Positions 16,964 through 25,148 are shown, numbered from the stretch's first letter. The stretch is 64,000 nt of DNA from Merdimonas faecis (GCF_001754075.1 NZ_MIEH01000016.1:1-64000); one strand, 5' to 3'. The notes: generated from the letters alone by a model not told the origin. Translations and numbers: made by a program.

Positions 16964-17648
16964 AAAAGTGCTTCTGCTTGGAATTATCCTGGCGGCAGTT
17001 CTGGTATACATTTTGGTGCCGCCTGTAAACAGCAGTATAAACAGAGTAATGAAGATGTTTGCCAGTGGAGATTTTGATGTAGTGAGGGAGTTTGTTGCTT
17101 CTTATGGGGCGTATGCCGCTCTTGCATCTTTTCTGCTGATGATTTTTCAGTCGGTAGCGGCACCGCTTCCCGCCTTTCTTCTGACGCTTGCAAATGCCAA
17201 TCTGTTTGGCTGGTGGCAGGGGGCAATCCTATCCTGGTCCAGTGCAATGGCAGGAGCAGCAGTTTGCTTCTTTATTGCCAGGATTCTGGGGAGAGATGCC
17301 GCGGAGCGGCTGACCAGCAAAGCCGGTATTGCCCAGATAGATACATTTTTTGAAAAATACGGCCGGAATACGATTCTGATCTGCCGGCTCCTGCCGTTTA
17401 TTTCTTTTGACATCGTCAGTTATGCGGCTGGACTTACATCTATGTCATTTGGATCGTTTTTTCTGGCGACAGGGATCGGACAGCTGCCGGCGACCATCGT
17501 CTACTCTTATGTGGGCGGTATGCTGACAGGAGGGGCGCAGCTTTTGATGACGGGATTGCTGATCCTGTTCGCTTTATCGGCGCTGGTCGTAATGTTAAGA
17601 AAAATATATATGGACAGGCAAAGTACCAGAAAAGGAGGAGAAAAATAA
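16938..17648 (+). CDS. TVP38/TMEM64 family membrane protein (second copy)
   Basis: A 236-aa polytopic protein of the same family as the gene at 15259 but clearly diverged. The hallmark core reads APLPAFLLTLANANLFG, then GRNTILICRLLPFISFDIVSYAAGLTSM-like sequence with R-L-L-P-F, and GQLPATIVYSYVG. AAGGAG precedes the start, which overlaps the Fe-S gene by 26 bp, and its last base overlaps the next start. Two paralogs around one Fe-S protein may form a heteromeric complex (inference). Confidence 0.88.
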   Translation: MKKEKTWVKKVLLLGIILAAVLVYILVPPVNSSINRVMKMFASGDFDVVREFVASYGAYAALASFLLMIFQSVAAPLPAFLLTLANANLFGWWQGAILSWSSAMAGAAVCFFIARILGRDAAERLTSKAGIAQIDTFFEKYGRNTILICRLLPFISFDIVSYAAGLTSMSFGSFFLATGIGQLPATIVYSYVGGMLTGGAQLLMTGLLILFALSALVVMLRKIYMDRQSTRKGGEK

Positions 17649-17980
17649 TGGAAACGTATTACAACCCTGAAGACCTTGGAAAGTTTGGAACTATCGGAGA
17701 AGAAGCTCCAGTTCTTGCAGAGAAGTTTTTTGACTATTATGGAGCTGTATTTGCGGAAGGGGCGCTGACGCAGAGAGAGAAATCTCTTATCGCACTGGCG
17801 GTAGCGCATGCGGTGCAGTGCCCATACTGTATTGATTCCTATACTAATGACTGTTTGAACAAGGGTGTCAGTGAGGAAGAGATGACAGAGGCCGTGCATG
17901 TGGCAGCGGCGATCAGAGGAGGGGCGACCCTGGTACATGGTGTACAGATGAAAAATGTTATTAAGAAACTGGAGCTGTAA
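17648..17980 (+). CDS. CMD/AhpD-like protein of the arsenosugar-associated type
   Basis: A 110-aa carboxymuconolactone decarboxylase-fold protein. The redox motif CPYC sits in AHAVQCPYCIDSYTNDC near residue 58 with a downstream EEMTEAVHVAAAIRGG helix. It matches the small peroxidase-like proteins annotated as arsenosugar biosynthesis-associated, which almost always stand beside ArsS. GGAGG precedes it. It ends 3 bp before the ArsS start. Its thiol pair may reduce a peroxide or a sulfur, selenium or arsenic intermediate. Confidence 0.87.
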   Translation: METYYNPEDLGKFGTIGEEAPVLAEKFFDYYGAVFAEGALTQREKSLIALAVAHAVQCPYCIDSYTNDCLNKGVSEEEMTEAVHVAAAIRGGATLVHGVQMKNVIKKLEL

Positions 17981-17983
17981 GAA

Positions 17984-18970
17984 ATGAGTCAGGCCTTAGA
18001 AGATTTGAAAAGTTTGAAAAATATACCGGATTTTGAAAGCCGTATCACGGAAGAGGAATATAAATATACCACAGATACACTGGATGTAATGCAGATCAAT
18101 GTTGGAAGATTGTGTAGTCTTTCCTGTAAGCACTGCCATATGGAAGCGGGGCCGGACCGGACAGAAGTAATGAGCCGTGAGGTAATGGAAGCCTGTCTTG
18201 CAGTATGCAGGGAGCAGAACGTTGGAACCATTGATATTACCGGAGGAGCTCCGGAAATGAATCCACACTTTGAATGGCTTGTATCAGAGGCTGTTAAAAT
18301 ATGCAGCCATGTGATTGTGCGGACAAATCTGGTGATCTTAAAAGAGAAGAAGTATCGTCATCTGCCGGAATTTTATGCAGATCACAAGGTGGAGATAGTG
18401 TGTTCCCTTCCATATTACCGGGCAAAGGAGATGGACCGGGTCAGAGGAGACGGCGCCTTTTCCGCGGCGATCGAAGTGATACAGGAACTGAACGCCCTTG
18501 GCTATGGAAGGGATCCGAGGTTAGTGCTGAATATGGTATATAATCCGGCCGGAGCCTTTTTCCCGCCGGTGCAAAGTGCGATGGAAAAGGAGTATAAAGC
18601 AAAGCTTGGAGCTGATTTTGGGATTGTGTTTAACCGGCTTTTTACGCTGACGAATAATCCAATGGGACGGTTTGAAGCATTTTTGAAACGCAGCGGCAAC
18701 CTGGAAAGCTATATGAAAAAGCTGTCAGATGCCTTTAATGCAGGTACACTCCCCGGACTGATGTGCAGATTTCAGGTGTCTGTAGGATATGACGGGAAGC
18801 TTTACGACTGTGATTTTAATCAGGCAGCAGACCTTCCGGTGATGTCTGGAGAGACTATTTATGACATGCTTGGCAGACCCTATACGAGACGAAAACTCTG
18901 CCTGGCAAATCACTGTTACGGATGTACGGCCGGTCAGGGGTCCAGCTGCGGGGGTGCTACAGAAGGCTAG
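17984..18970 (+). CDS. arsS: ArsS-type radical SAM/Cys-rich protein
   Basis: A 328-aa radical SAM enzyme of the family named arsenosugar biosynthesis radical SAM (seleno)protein ArsS. The cluster motif CSLSCKHC (CX3CX2C) starts near residue 44, followed by TGGAPEMNP. The C-terminal domain has MCRFQVSVGYDGKLYDCDFNQ-like sequence and the Cys-rich tail CLANHCYGCTAGQGSSCGG, the site of selenocysteine in some relatives; here it is Cys. In characterised systems ArsS attaches a 5'-deoxyadenosyl group to methylated arsenic made by ArsM. No arsM, arsR or arsenic pump is seen in this window, so another substrate is possible. Confidence 0.88.
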   Translation: MSQALEDLKSLKNIPDFESRITEEEYKYTTDTLDVMQINVGRLCSLSCKHCHMEAGPDRTEVMSREVMEACLAVCREQNVGTIDITGGAPEMNPHFEWLVSEAVKICSHVIVRTNLVILKEKKYRHLPEFYADHKVEIVCSLPYYRAKEMDRVRGDGAFSAAIEVIQELNALGYGRDPRLVLNMVYNPAGAFFPPVQSAMEKEYKAKLGADFGIVFNRLFTLTNNPMGRFEAFLKRSGNLESYMKKLSDAFNAGTLPGLMCRFQVSVGYDGKLYDCDFNQAADLPVMSGETIYDMLGRPYTRRKLCLANHCYGCTAGQGSSCGGATEG

Positions 18971-18985
18971 AGAGGAGGCAGATAT

Positions 18986-19414
18986 ATGACACAAGAAGAG
19001 ATTCGCGAATTATTTATACAGGGGATTGATTGTTCTCAGGTTGTGACCGGCCGGTTTGCAGACCGGATGGGAATGGAAGAAGACGACGCAAGGAAGATGT
19101 CCTCCTGCTTTGGGGGAGGGATGATGTGTGGAGAGACCTGCGGTGCAGTGACGGGGGCGCTGATGGTCATTGGGATGACTTTCGGGCACAGCCGGAAAGG
19201 GGATCAGGAACAAAAGCGGATTATGTCCGAAAAAGTGGCAGAATTTAAACGCCTGTTTCTTGAAAAATATCCATCCTGTATGTGTCGGGAACTCCTGGGG
19301 CATGATATTTCAAAGCCGGGAGAGATGGACAAGGTGATGGAAAAAGGACTACTGCTTCAGTTCTGTCCGGAGGTTGTTGATGATACGATCAGGATATTGG
19401 AGAAGATCTTATAA
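18986..19414 (+). CDS. C_GCAxxG_C_C family redox protein
   Basis: A 142-aa protein of the C_GCAxxG_C_C family, found near redox and radical SAM genes; its biochemical role is not settled. The family core CFGGGMMCGETCGAVTGA lies near residue 40, after an N-terminal GIDCSQVV. Later cysteines occur in PSCMCRELLG and FCPEVV. The eight or so cysteines suggest a metal or persulfide carrier. AGAGGAGG precedes it; its stop touches the next ATG (TAAATG). Confidence 0.82.
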   Translation: MTQEEIRELFIQGIDCSQVVTGRFADRMGMEEDDARKMSSCFGGGMMCGETCGAVTGALMVIGMTFGHSRKGDQEQKRIMSEKVAEFKRLFLEKYPSCMCRELLGHDISKPGEMDKVMEKGLLLQFCPEVVDDTIRILEKIL

Positions 19415-20743
19415 ATGAAAAAGGCATTGATTATTTTCACCAGAATACCAGAGCCAGGAAAGACAAAAACCCGGATGATGCCCCGCCTTACACCTGCTCA
19501 GTGTGCGAAGCTGCATACCTGTTTTCTTAAGGATATTTTCCGGGAATGTAAGAAAATATCAGCGGATATTTTTGTGAGCTATTCTCCGGAGGGGAACCTT
19601 TTGCGGCTAAAGCAGATTTTTGGCAGACAGCGGTATATTCCGCAGGATGGAGAAAGTCTGGGAGAAAGGATGTATCATGCCATTTCCCTGGTACTGGGAA
19701 ATGGCTATGACGCATGTCTTCTGATCGGAACAGACGTGCCGGAGATAAGCTGCGGCTGCCTTAAGAAGGCGTTTGAAGTGCTGGAAAATAAGGATGTAGT
19801 TTTTGGAAAGACCACAGACGGAGGATATTATCTGGTAGGAATGAAAAAGCCTTACCGGGCGGCCTTTGCGCTGGATTCGTACGGACATGGGAAGGTGCTG
19901 AAAGAAACGATACAGGACCTGCAGCGGGAAAAGATTACTGTGGGTTATACGGAAACCCTGGCAGATATGGATACAGTTTCGGATCTTCAGGGATATCGGG
20001 AGCGAATGAGGAAGGACCCTAAGAAGAAACGGAGCAGTACCGGGAAATATCTGGCAAAGATCAGCTGGATTTCTGTTATTGTGCCTGTCTATAATGAGGC
20101 GGGGACTATTGACAGTATGGTAAGGCAGCTGGAAACTCTTAGAGGGAAGTGTGAAATCCTGCTGGTAGACGGAGGGAGTACGGACGGTACCCTTGAGAGG
20201 ATCCCCGCCTGGATCGAGGTGCTGAAGTCGCCAAAAGGACGTGCTTTTCAAATGAATCTGGGAGCGGAAAAGAGTACCGGGGACATATTGTTTTTCCTTC
20301 ACTGTGACAGTGAGCTTCCGCCGCATCCGCTGGCCCGGATCCGAAAGGTTATGCGGGATCACCGTGCGGGATGTTTCGGGATCGCATTCCACTCATGTCA
20401 TTTTTTTATGTTTACATGCCGGATAATCTCCAATCACCGGGTAAAAGACCGGAAAGTCATGTTTGGGGATCAGGGGATCTTTATAGACAGAGAGCTGTTT
20501 TTTGAAGCCGGGGGATTTCCGGAGATTCCGATTATGGAAGATTATCAGTTTTCACTGACGCTGAAGAAAATGCATGTAAAACTGGGAATGGCAGACCGCA
20601 GGATCTATACATCAGACCGGCGGTTCCCGAAAGGAACGGTGCCGAAGCTTAAGTTGATGTGGAAGATGAACCGGCTTAGAAAAATGTACCGGGACGGCGT
20701 GCCGGCAGAACGGCTTGCGGAAATGTACAGGGATGTGCGCTGA
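19415..20743 (+). CDS. Fused double glycosyltransferase (TIGR04282 + TIGR04283 types)
   Basis: Two enzymes, separate genes in most genomes, are joined in one 442-aa chain. Residues 1-200 match the TIGR04282 group (start MKKALIIFTRIPEPGKTKTR; CLLIGTDVPEIS; FGKTTDGGYYLVG), an uncharacterised nucleotidyltransferase-like fold. Residues 215-440 are a family 2 glycosyltransferase of the TIGR04283 group (ISVIVPVYNEAGTIDSMV; LVDGGSTDGT; FLHCDSELPPHPL). Both are named for association with arsenosugar-type clusters. The start codon abuts the previous stop. A linker rich in K and R (PKKKRSSTGK) joins the halves. Confidence 0.87.
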   Translation: MKKALIIFTRIPEPGKTKTRMMPRLTPAQCAKLHTCFLKDIFRECKKISADIFVSYSPEGNLLRLKQIFGRQRYIPQDGESLGERMYHAISLVLGNGYDACLLIGTDVPEISCGCLKKAFEVLENKDVVFGKTTDGGYYLVGMKKPYRAAFALDSYGHGKVLKETIQDLQREKITVGYTETLADMDTVSDLQGYRERMRKDPKKKRSSTGKYLAKISWISVIVPVYNEAGTIDSMVRQLETLRGKCEILLVDGGSTDGTLERIPAWIEVLKSPKGRAFQMNLGAEKSTGDILFFLHCDSELPPHPLARIRKVMRDHRAGCFGIAFHSCHFFMFTCRIISNHRVKDRKVMFGDQGIFIDRELFFEAGGFPEIPIMEDYQFSLTLKKMHVKLGMADRRIYTSDRRFPKGTVPKLKLMWKMNRLRKMYRDGVPAERLAEMYRDVR

Positions 20744-20767
20744 TCCTGGCGGAAAACGGAGGAACGT

Positions 20768-21772
20768 ATGGAACGGACGGAAGGGTTAAAAGAGTATGTA
20801 AGATCGGAACGATACCGGGAAGCGCTGGGACTTCCGGAGAAAATAACAGAAACCTATGAACTGCTGGCACAGGGGGAATATAACCGGAATTATGTTTTCT
20901 GTCATCCTGCCAGCGGGCAGAAAATGCTGCTCCGGGTTAATTTTGGAAGCCAGATGCACCTGGAGGATCAGATCGGTTATGAATACAGAGCGCTTCAGCT
21001 GCTTTCGGATTCGGGGCGCACACCCCGGCCATTTTATGTGGACGGCAGGAAGGATTTCCTTCCTTATGGGGTGATGGTTATGGAATATCTACCCGGTCAT
21101 GCGATGAATTATGAGACAGAGCTTTTCCGGGGAGCCGGTTGCCTGGCGGATATTCACAGCATAAAACTTCCGGAAGAGCATTCGCTGCTTAGCCCGGAGA
21201 ATCCACTTCAGGCAATTCTTGAGGAATGTGAAAAGATGTTCAGGGTCTATGTGGAATCTGATCTGGCAGACGAGGAAAAAAAGAGAAAAATCAGAAAGCT
21301 TCTGGATCAGGGATGGAAGAAAGTGGATGGATTAGGTGAGATCCCATATTTTTGCTGTATTAATACGGAATTGAATTCTACGAATTTTTTGATCAATAAG
21401 GATGGACGGGATTATCTGATTGACTGGGAAAAGCCTTTGTACGGAGATCCGGCTCAGGATCTGGGACATTATCTGGCGCCCACCACGACCTTCTGGAAGA
21501 CGGATGTGATCCTTGAGAAGGAACAAATGAACAGATTTATTCATGAATATATCCGCAGGGTGGATGGGAGATTTGATGTGACAGGTCTGAAGGAAAGAAC
21601 TGGGATCTATATTCCTGTAACCTGCCTGAGAGGGATTACATGGTGTGCAATGGCATGGGTGCAGTACCAGAACCCAGATAAGGAGATCTTTAACCTTTCT
21701 ACATTCCGAAAGCTGGAGGCATATCTGGATGACGGGTTCCTGAAACGGATGGAAGCGTTTATTTCCGGATAG
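20768..21772 (+). CDS. Aminoglycoside/choline kinase-fold protein with altered catalytic loop
   Basis: A 334-aa protein with the APH/choline-kinase fold. The glycine-poor loop AQGEYNRNYVF and LLRVNF (ATP Lys is replaced by Arg in this alignment by eye) mark the N-lobe, and VMEYLPGHAM the hinge. The catalytic loop, usually HxDxxxxN, reads INTELNSTNFL, so His and Asp appear as Asn/Thr and Glu; the metal-binding Asp is kept in YLIDWEKPLYGDPAQDLGHY. It may phosphorylate a sugar or nucleoside-derived product of the cluster, or only bind it. GGAGG lies just upstream. Confidence 0.75.
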   Translation: MERTEGLKEYVRSERYREALGLPEKITETYELLAQGEYNRNYVFCHPASGQKMLLRVNFGSQMHLEDQIGYEYRALQLLSDSGRTPRPFYVDGRKDFLPYGVMVMEYLPGHAMNYETELFRGAGCLADIHSIKLPEEHSLLSPENPLQAILEECEKMFRVYVESDLADEEKKRKIRKLLDQGWKKVDGLGEIPYFCCINTELNSTNFLINKDGRDYLIDWEKPLYGDPAQDLGHYLAPTTTFWKTDVILEKEQMNRFIHEYIRRVDGRFDVTGLKERTGIYIPVTCLRGITWCAMAWVQYQNPDKEIFNLSTFRKLEAYLDDGFLKRMEAFISG

Positions 21773-21868
21773 CCGTGATGTAAATGCGTTCAGAAAACGG
21801 GGGCAGTAGTTATAGAAAAAGCCAATAAGACAGTTGGCTAAAATCTATAGAAAATTCTGACAATTTAA

Positions 21869-21898
21869 TTGAAATACAGAAGAGACCCCATTTATAAT
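21869..21898 (+). promoter_or_regulatory. Promoter of the second rhodanese lipoprotein
   Basis: TTGAAA (21869-21874), 18-bp spacer, TATAAT (21893-21898), 36 bp before the start. This gene can therefore be expressed apart from the upstream operon. Confidence 0.75.
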
Positions 21899-21933
21899 AG
21901 CAGTGATACCAAAGTGTAAAGGAGGAAAAAGAA

Positions 21934-22803
21934 ATGAAAAGGAAAATTGCAGCATTACTGATGGCTTCTGCACTGACTGCAGCGCTGATAACCGCCTGCG
22001 GATCAGGAGGTGAGGAAACGTCCGGAGAATCTGCTGAAGAGACGACAGCTGAAGAGACGTCAGGTGAAGAAAGCGAAGAGGCTTCAGATGGATATGTGTC
22101 CGCCGAGGATGCTGTTGCAGCGGCAAAGGCGGGGGATACACATGTGCTGGATGTCAGAGAATGGGCAAATTATGTAGGCGGCAGAGTGGCAAATTCAGAA
22201 TGGTGCCCGATCTTCCCGCTGGAGGACGATTCTCTGGCAGAAGCCATGACAGAGTATGCAGATGCAAACTTTGGGGATGATAAAGATATTTATATTATTT
22301 GCAACAGTGGAGCAAAAGGAGCAGAAAAGGCAACAGAAGTTCTGACAGAGTCCGGGATTGATCCGTCACGTCTGTTTACAGTAGAGGGGGGAGCAAAAGC
22401 TCTTGCGGAAGTAGACGGAGCGCTGACTACCAATCGTACGGAGGAAAATATTGAGTGGCAGTATGTATCCGGTGAAGATGCAGTGGCTGCGGTAGGAGAT
22501 GACGAGGTTCAGTTCCTGGACGTCAGGGATGATGAGACATATGCGGCAGGCCACCTGGAAGGTTCACTGCAGTGTAATCTGAAGGAGATCGAGGATGCAG
22601 AGGCACAGACACAGATGTATGAGTTGGCAACTGGCGAGATGGATCCGGAAAAACCGGTTTATATTCTGTGCTACAGCGGAAATAACTGCGCAAAGACAGC
22701 TATTTCAGTTATGAAGGATGCAGGCTTTGATACAGATAATCTGTTTATCATCGAGGATGGCGCGAAGAACGCAGAAGTATCAGCAGCTTTTGTGACAGAA
22801 TAG
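21934..22803 (+). CDS. Secreted lipoprotein with two rhodanese domains (second copy)
   Basis: A 289-aa predicted lipoprotein with basic start, hydrophobic helix and lipobox LITAC near residue 21. A Glu/Thr/Ser-rich linker follows (about 25-55), then two rhodanese domains. Active-site loops are IICNSGAKGAEKA and ILCYSGNNCAKTA, both with the catalytic Cys. HVLDVREWANYVGGRV and FLDVRDDETYAAGH are the domain starts. AGGAGG precedes it. Only distantly similar to the protein at 13667, so the cluster is bounded by two different exported sulfurtransferases. Confidence 0.87.
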   Translation: MKRKIAALLMASALTAALITACGSGGEETSGESAEETTAEETSGEESEEASDGYVSAEDAVAAAKAGDTHVLDVREWANYVGGRVANSEWCPIFPLEDDSLAEAMTEYADANFGDDKDIYIICNSGAKGAEKATEVLTESGIDPSRLFTVEGGAKALAEVDGALTTNRTEENIEWQYVSGEDAVAAVGDDEVQFLDVRDDETYAAGHLEGSLQCNLKEIEDAEAQTQMYELATGEMDPEKPVYILCYSGNNCAKTAISVMKDAGFDTDNLFIIEDGAKNAEVSAAFVTE

Positions 22804-22838
22804 TTCTTGAACAGGATGTGATAGCGTAAAATAGTAAG

Positions 22839-22882
22839 ACGGGCTTTTATAGAATGAATATTTTATAAGAGCCTGTTTTTTA
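22839..22882 (+). terminator. Terminator after the second rhodanese gene
   Basis: ACGGGCTTTTATA pairs with TATAAGAGCCTGT through G-U and one other mismatch, followed by TTTTTT. It closes the ArsS-type region. The 145 bp beyond it hold only a short hairpin (ATGAAA/TTTCAT near 22995). Confidence 0.75.
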
Positions 22883-23027
22883 AGCTTTTCTGGTCGAAGC
22901 AGCTCTGTGCAGAGTCATGCGGAGAGTTATCTTAAGAGCCTGAGAAGAGTAAGGAACATTTCCGGAACTGGTCCCATATGCTGGTATTGAAAGATGAAAA
23001 AGCTTTCATGGAAAGGAGCCAAGAGGT

Positions 23028-23816
23028 ATGAGTATGAATGGAATCGATATTTCCAGCTGGCAGAGCGGGATCGACCTTGCGAAGGTGCCCTGCGATTTTG
23101 TGATCATAAAGGCAACTGAAGGACTGACTTATGTAAATCCGGACTGCGACCGTGCATATCAGCAGGGCCTGAAACTTGGTAAAAAGCTCGGAGTCTATCA
23201 TTTTGCCGGAAAGAATGGCGCTTCGCAAGAAGCAGAATACTTTGTCAACAATATCAAAGGATATATCGGAAAGGCGCTTCTCGCACTGGACTGGGAAGGA
23301 AGCGGCGTGTCCAGAGGTCCGGCCTGGGCGAAAGAATGGCTGGACCGGGTGCGGCAGCTGACCGGTGTGAAGCCGGTGATCTATATGAATAACGGTACGG
23401 TGAATGGCTACGACTGGTCTTCGGTGGCAAACGGCGACTATGGCCTTTGGAATGCGGGCTATTATGCCGGCAGTACGGCAATGGGTTATAATCCGGATGC
23501 CCCGATCATTGGCGGGACCGGCGCCTGGAAATTTGCGGCACTGTATCAGTATACAGCCAGCGGCCGGCTCTCAGGCTACAGCGATGATCTGGATTTGAAT
23601 GTATTTTACGGAGACCGCGCCGCCTGGGATGCGTACGCCGCCGGAAGCCCGGCTGGTTCAGGTAGCGGCGGGACGGTGGTCTATACCGTAAAAAGCGGAG
23701 ATACCTTAAGTGGAATCGCACTAAAGTACGGCACCACGTATCAGCACCTGGCACAGATCAACGGGATTGCGAATCCGAATCTGATCTATCCGGGGCAGAA
23801 GATACGGATCCGGTAA
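23028..23816 (+). CDS. GH25 lysozyme with C-terminal LysM domain
   Basis: A 262-aa cell-wall muramidase. The GH25 catalytic domain (about 4-195) starts [14 protein letters not shown], with the acidic residues in IDISSW and ALDWEG expected of the family and DLDLNVFYG near the end. A Gly/Ser linker leads to a LysM repeat ([19 protein letters not shown]) that binds peptidoglycan. No signal peptide is seen and no holin or phage genes are adjacent, which is odd for an extracellular substrate. AAAGGAG precedes the start. Its stop codon abuts REP-like copy 3. Confidence 0.92.
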   Translation: MSMNGIDISSWQSGIDLAKVPCDFVIIKATEGLTYVNPDCDRAYQQGLKLGKKLGVYHFAGKNGASQEAEYFVNNIKGYIGKALLALDWEGSGVSRGPAWAKEWLDRVRQLTGVKPVIYMNNGTVNGYDWSSVANGDYGLWNAGYYAGSTAMGYNPDAPIIGGTGAWKFAALYQYTASGRLSGYSDDLDLNVFYGDRAAWDAYAAGSPAGSGSGGTVVYTVKSGDTLSGIALKYGTTYQHLAQINGIANPNLIYPGQKIRIR

Positions 23817-23877
23817 CGAAGGGGGACGTACACTTTTTGCAAAAGTGTACGTCCCCCTTCGCTGTTTGGGGTGTCCC
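23817..23877. repeat. Dispersed REP-like element, copy 3
   Basis: A perfect hairpin with 21-bp arms and TGC loop (23817-23861) plus a tail ending GGTGTCCC. GTCCC occurs at 23851 and 23873, 22 bp apart. The element begins at the base after the lysozyme stop and ends on the first base of the stop codon of the convergent LacI gene. Confidence 0.88.
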
Positions 23878-24875
23878 TACTCGTAGGAAACCTGATTCGT
23901 AGAGTTTCGCACTACCAGCTCTGCGTGCAGCAGCAAGGTCCCGATAGGAATGCCGTTCAGCAGGCTTTCCAGGGCGTAGTAGCCGCTTTTGCCGAGCAGC
24001 AGGCGGTTCTGGCGGATTGTGGTCAGCGGCGGAGAGGTGTAGGCGCAGATAGGAAGGTCGTCGAAGCCGACGATGCTGACATCTTCCGGAATCCGGAAGT
24101 CCATCTGCTGGCACTGGATCATTGCCGCGTTTGCGATCTGGTCGTGGCTGCAGATGATGGCGGTCACCTGCTGCTCGTACAGAAGGCGGGGCAGATATTT
24201 TTCCATGCAGTGGGCGATATAGTGGGAGCTTCCGGTCAGGGACTCGTCAGCAAAAAGCCCCTGACGGCGCATGGACTGGAAGAAGGCTTCCCGCCGCACC
24301 TGCATGATATGGGAATCCAGGGCGTGGCTTAAGTAGCCGATCCGGGTATGCCCCAGCCGCTTTAGATGGGACACGGCCAGTTCCATGCCCTCCCGGTTGT
24401 CGATCCCTACCGAAGCCATACAGGGATTGGAAGAAACATAGTTATCGTAGAGCACAGCCGGGGTGCGGCTTGTGGGAAAATGTTTCATCCAGGGGTCGGA
24501 AAGAGAGAATCCCAGGATAAATGCGCCCAGGTAATCATGCTGCAGCATGAAAGCGTCGTAGGATATGGACGCCTGCAGCGCATCTGTCGCAGGTACGATA
24601 TCCACGGTATAGCCGGCAGGCTCGGCCATCTGGCGAAAGCCCAGGATCAGTTCGTGGCCGAAATGATGAGGCTCTGTATATTCCATATTTGCGATGAGGA
24701 CACACAGTTTCCGGAGCCCGCCGGGACGGCGCAGCTTGTGATAGCCCATTTCCACCGCAGTTTCAATGACGGTTTTTTGTAAAGTTTCGCTAATATCGGA
24801 CGCACCGTTCAATGCTTTGGACACAGTTCCCTTTGAAATGCCCAGCCGGTCTGCGATCTCCTGTATGGTAGCCAA
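23877..24875 (-). CDS. LacI family regulator, probably of the divergent maltodextrin operon
   Basis: The 332-aa repressor starts at TTG 24875 (ATIQEIADRLGISKGTVSKALNG, the LacI helix-turn-helix), with GGAGG 10 bp upstream. An earlier in-frame start lacks a ribosome binding site. The periplasmic-binding-protein-like domain follows: GAFILGFSLSD, VGIDNREGMELAVSHLKRLGH, IICSHDQIANAA, SIVGFDDLPICAYTSPPLTTIRQ. It faces glgP-malQ-GH13 across a 270-bp gap, so control by maltose or maltodextrin is likely (inference). Confidence 0.88.
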   Translation of the reverse strand: MATIQEIADRLGISKGTVSKALNGASDISETLQKTVIETAVEMGYHKLRRPGGLRKLCVLIANMEYTEPHHFGHELILGFRQMAEPAGYTVDIVPATDALQASISYDAFMLQHDYLGAFILGFSLSDPWMKHFPTSRTPAVLYDNYVSSNPCMASVGIDNREGMELAVSHLKRLGHTRIGYLSHALDSHIMQVRREAFFQSMRRQGLFADESLTGSSHYIAHCMEKYLPRLLYEQQVTAIICSHDQIANAAMIQCQQMDFRIPEDVSIVGFDDLPICAYTSPPLTTIRQNRLLLGKSGYYALESLLNGIPIGTLLLHAELVVRNSTNQVSYE

Positions 24876-25008
24876 CGCTTCATTCCCTCCTTCAAAAAAT
24901 AATGAAAAACTTTGAATTATAGCCATATTATAGCCTCGGAAGAGAAAGAAAACAAGACCGGGTTAAAGAATAGAGAAAAAAGTAAAAAAGTGATTGACGA
25001 ATGAATCT

Positions 25009-25096
25009 CAATCGATTAATATGAAGACATAACGAAACAATACGAAACTTCTAAAAGAAAATTTTCGTATTTAAGCTAGGGAAAAAATGGTATAAT
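25009..25096 (+). promoter_or_regulatory. Operator region and promoter of glgP
   Basis: TGG-TATAAT (25088-25096) is an extended -10. Upstream are a TCAATCGATTAA dyad (around 25009-25020), two ACGAAAC direct repeats 10 bp apart (25032, 25042) and an inverted TTTCGTA (25063-25069). These lie on one helical face and look like binding sites for a regulator such as the divergent LacI protein. Confidence 0.5.
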
Positions 25097-25148
25097 AAAA
25101 AGGCACCATGGGCAGCAAGGCCATGAAATGGAAAGGAGATCAATCACT

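Noticed and set aside
15899-17011. A 370-codon minus-strand frame
   Set aside because: It is antisense to the CCG Fe-S gene, which has clear cysteine motifs and overlaps its neighbours in operon fashion.
17984-18970. A selenocysteine codon in the ArsS-type gene
   Set aside because: The frame has no internal TGA; the position used for Sec in some relatives is a Cys codon here.
13667-22803. A straightforward arsenic resistance operon
   Set aside because: No arsR, arsC, arsB/acr3, arsM or arsP gene is present; only the ArsS-associated names point to arsenic.
23028-23816. A prophage, based on the lysozyme
   Set aside because: No capsid, terminase, portal, holin or integrase genes flank it.
23817-23861. 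The REP-like hairpins as ordinary rho-independent terminators
   Set aside because: The T run lies in the loop side of the arm, not after the stem, and the same hairpin occurs upstream of mnmM and in both orientations. A terminator role is possible but is not the defining property.
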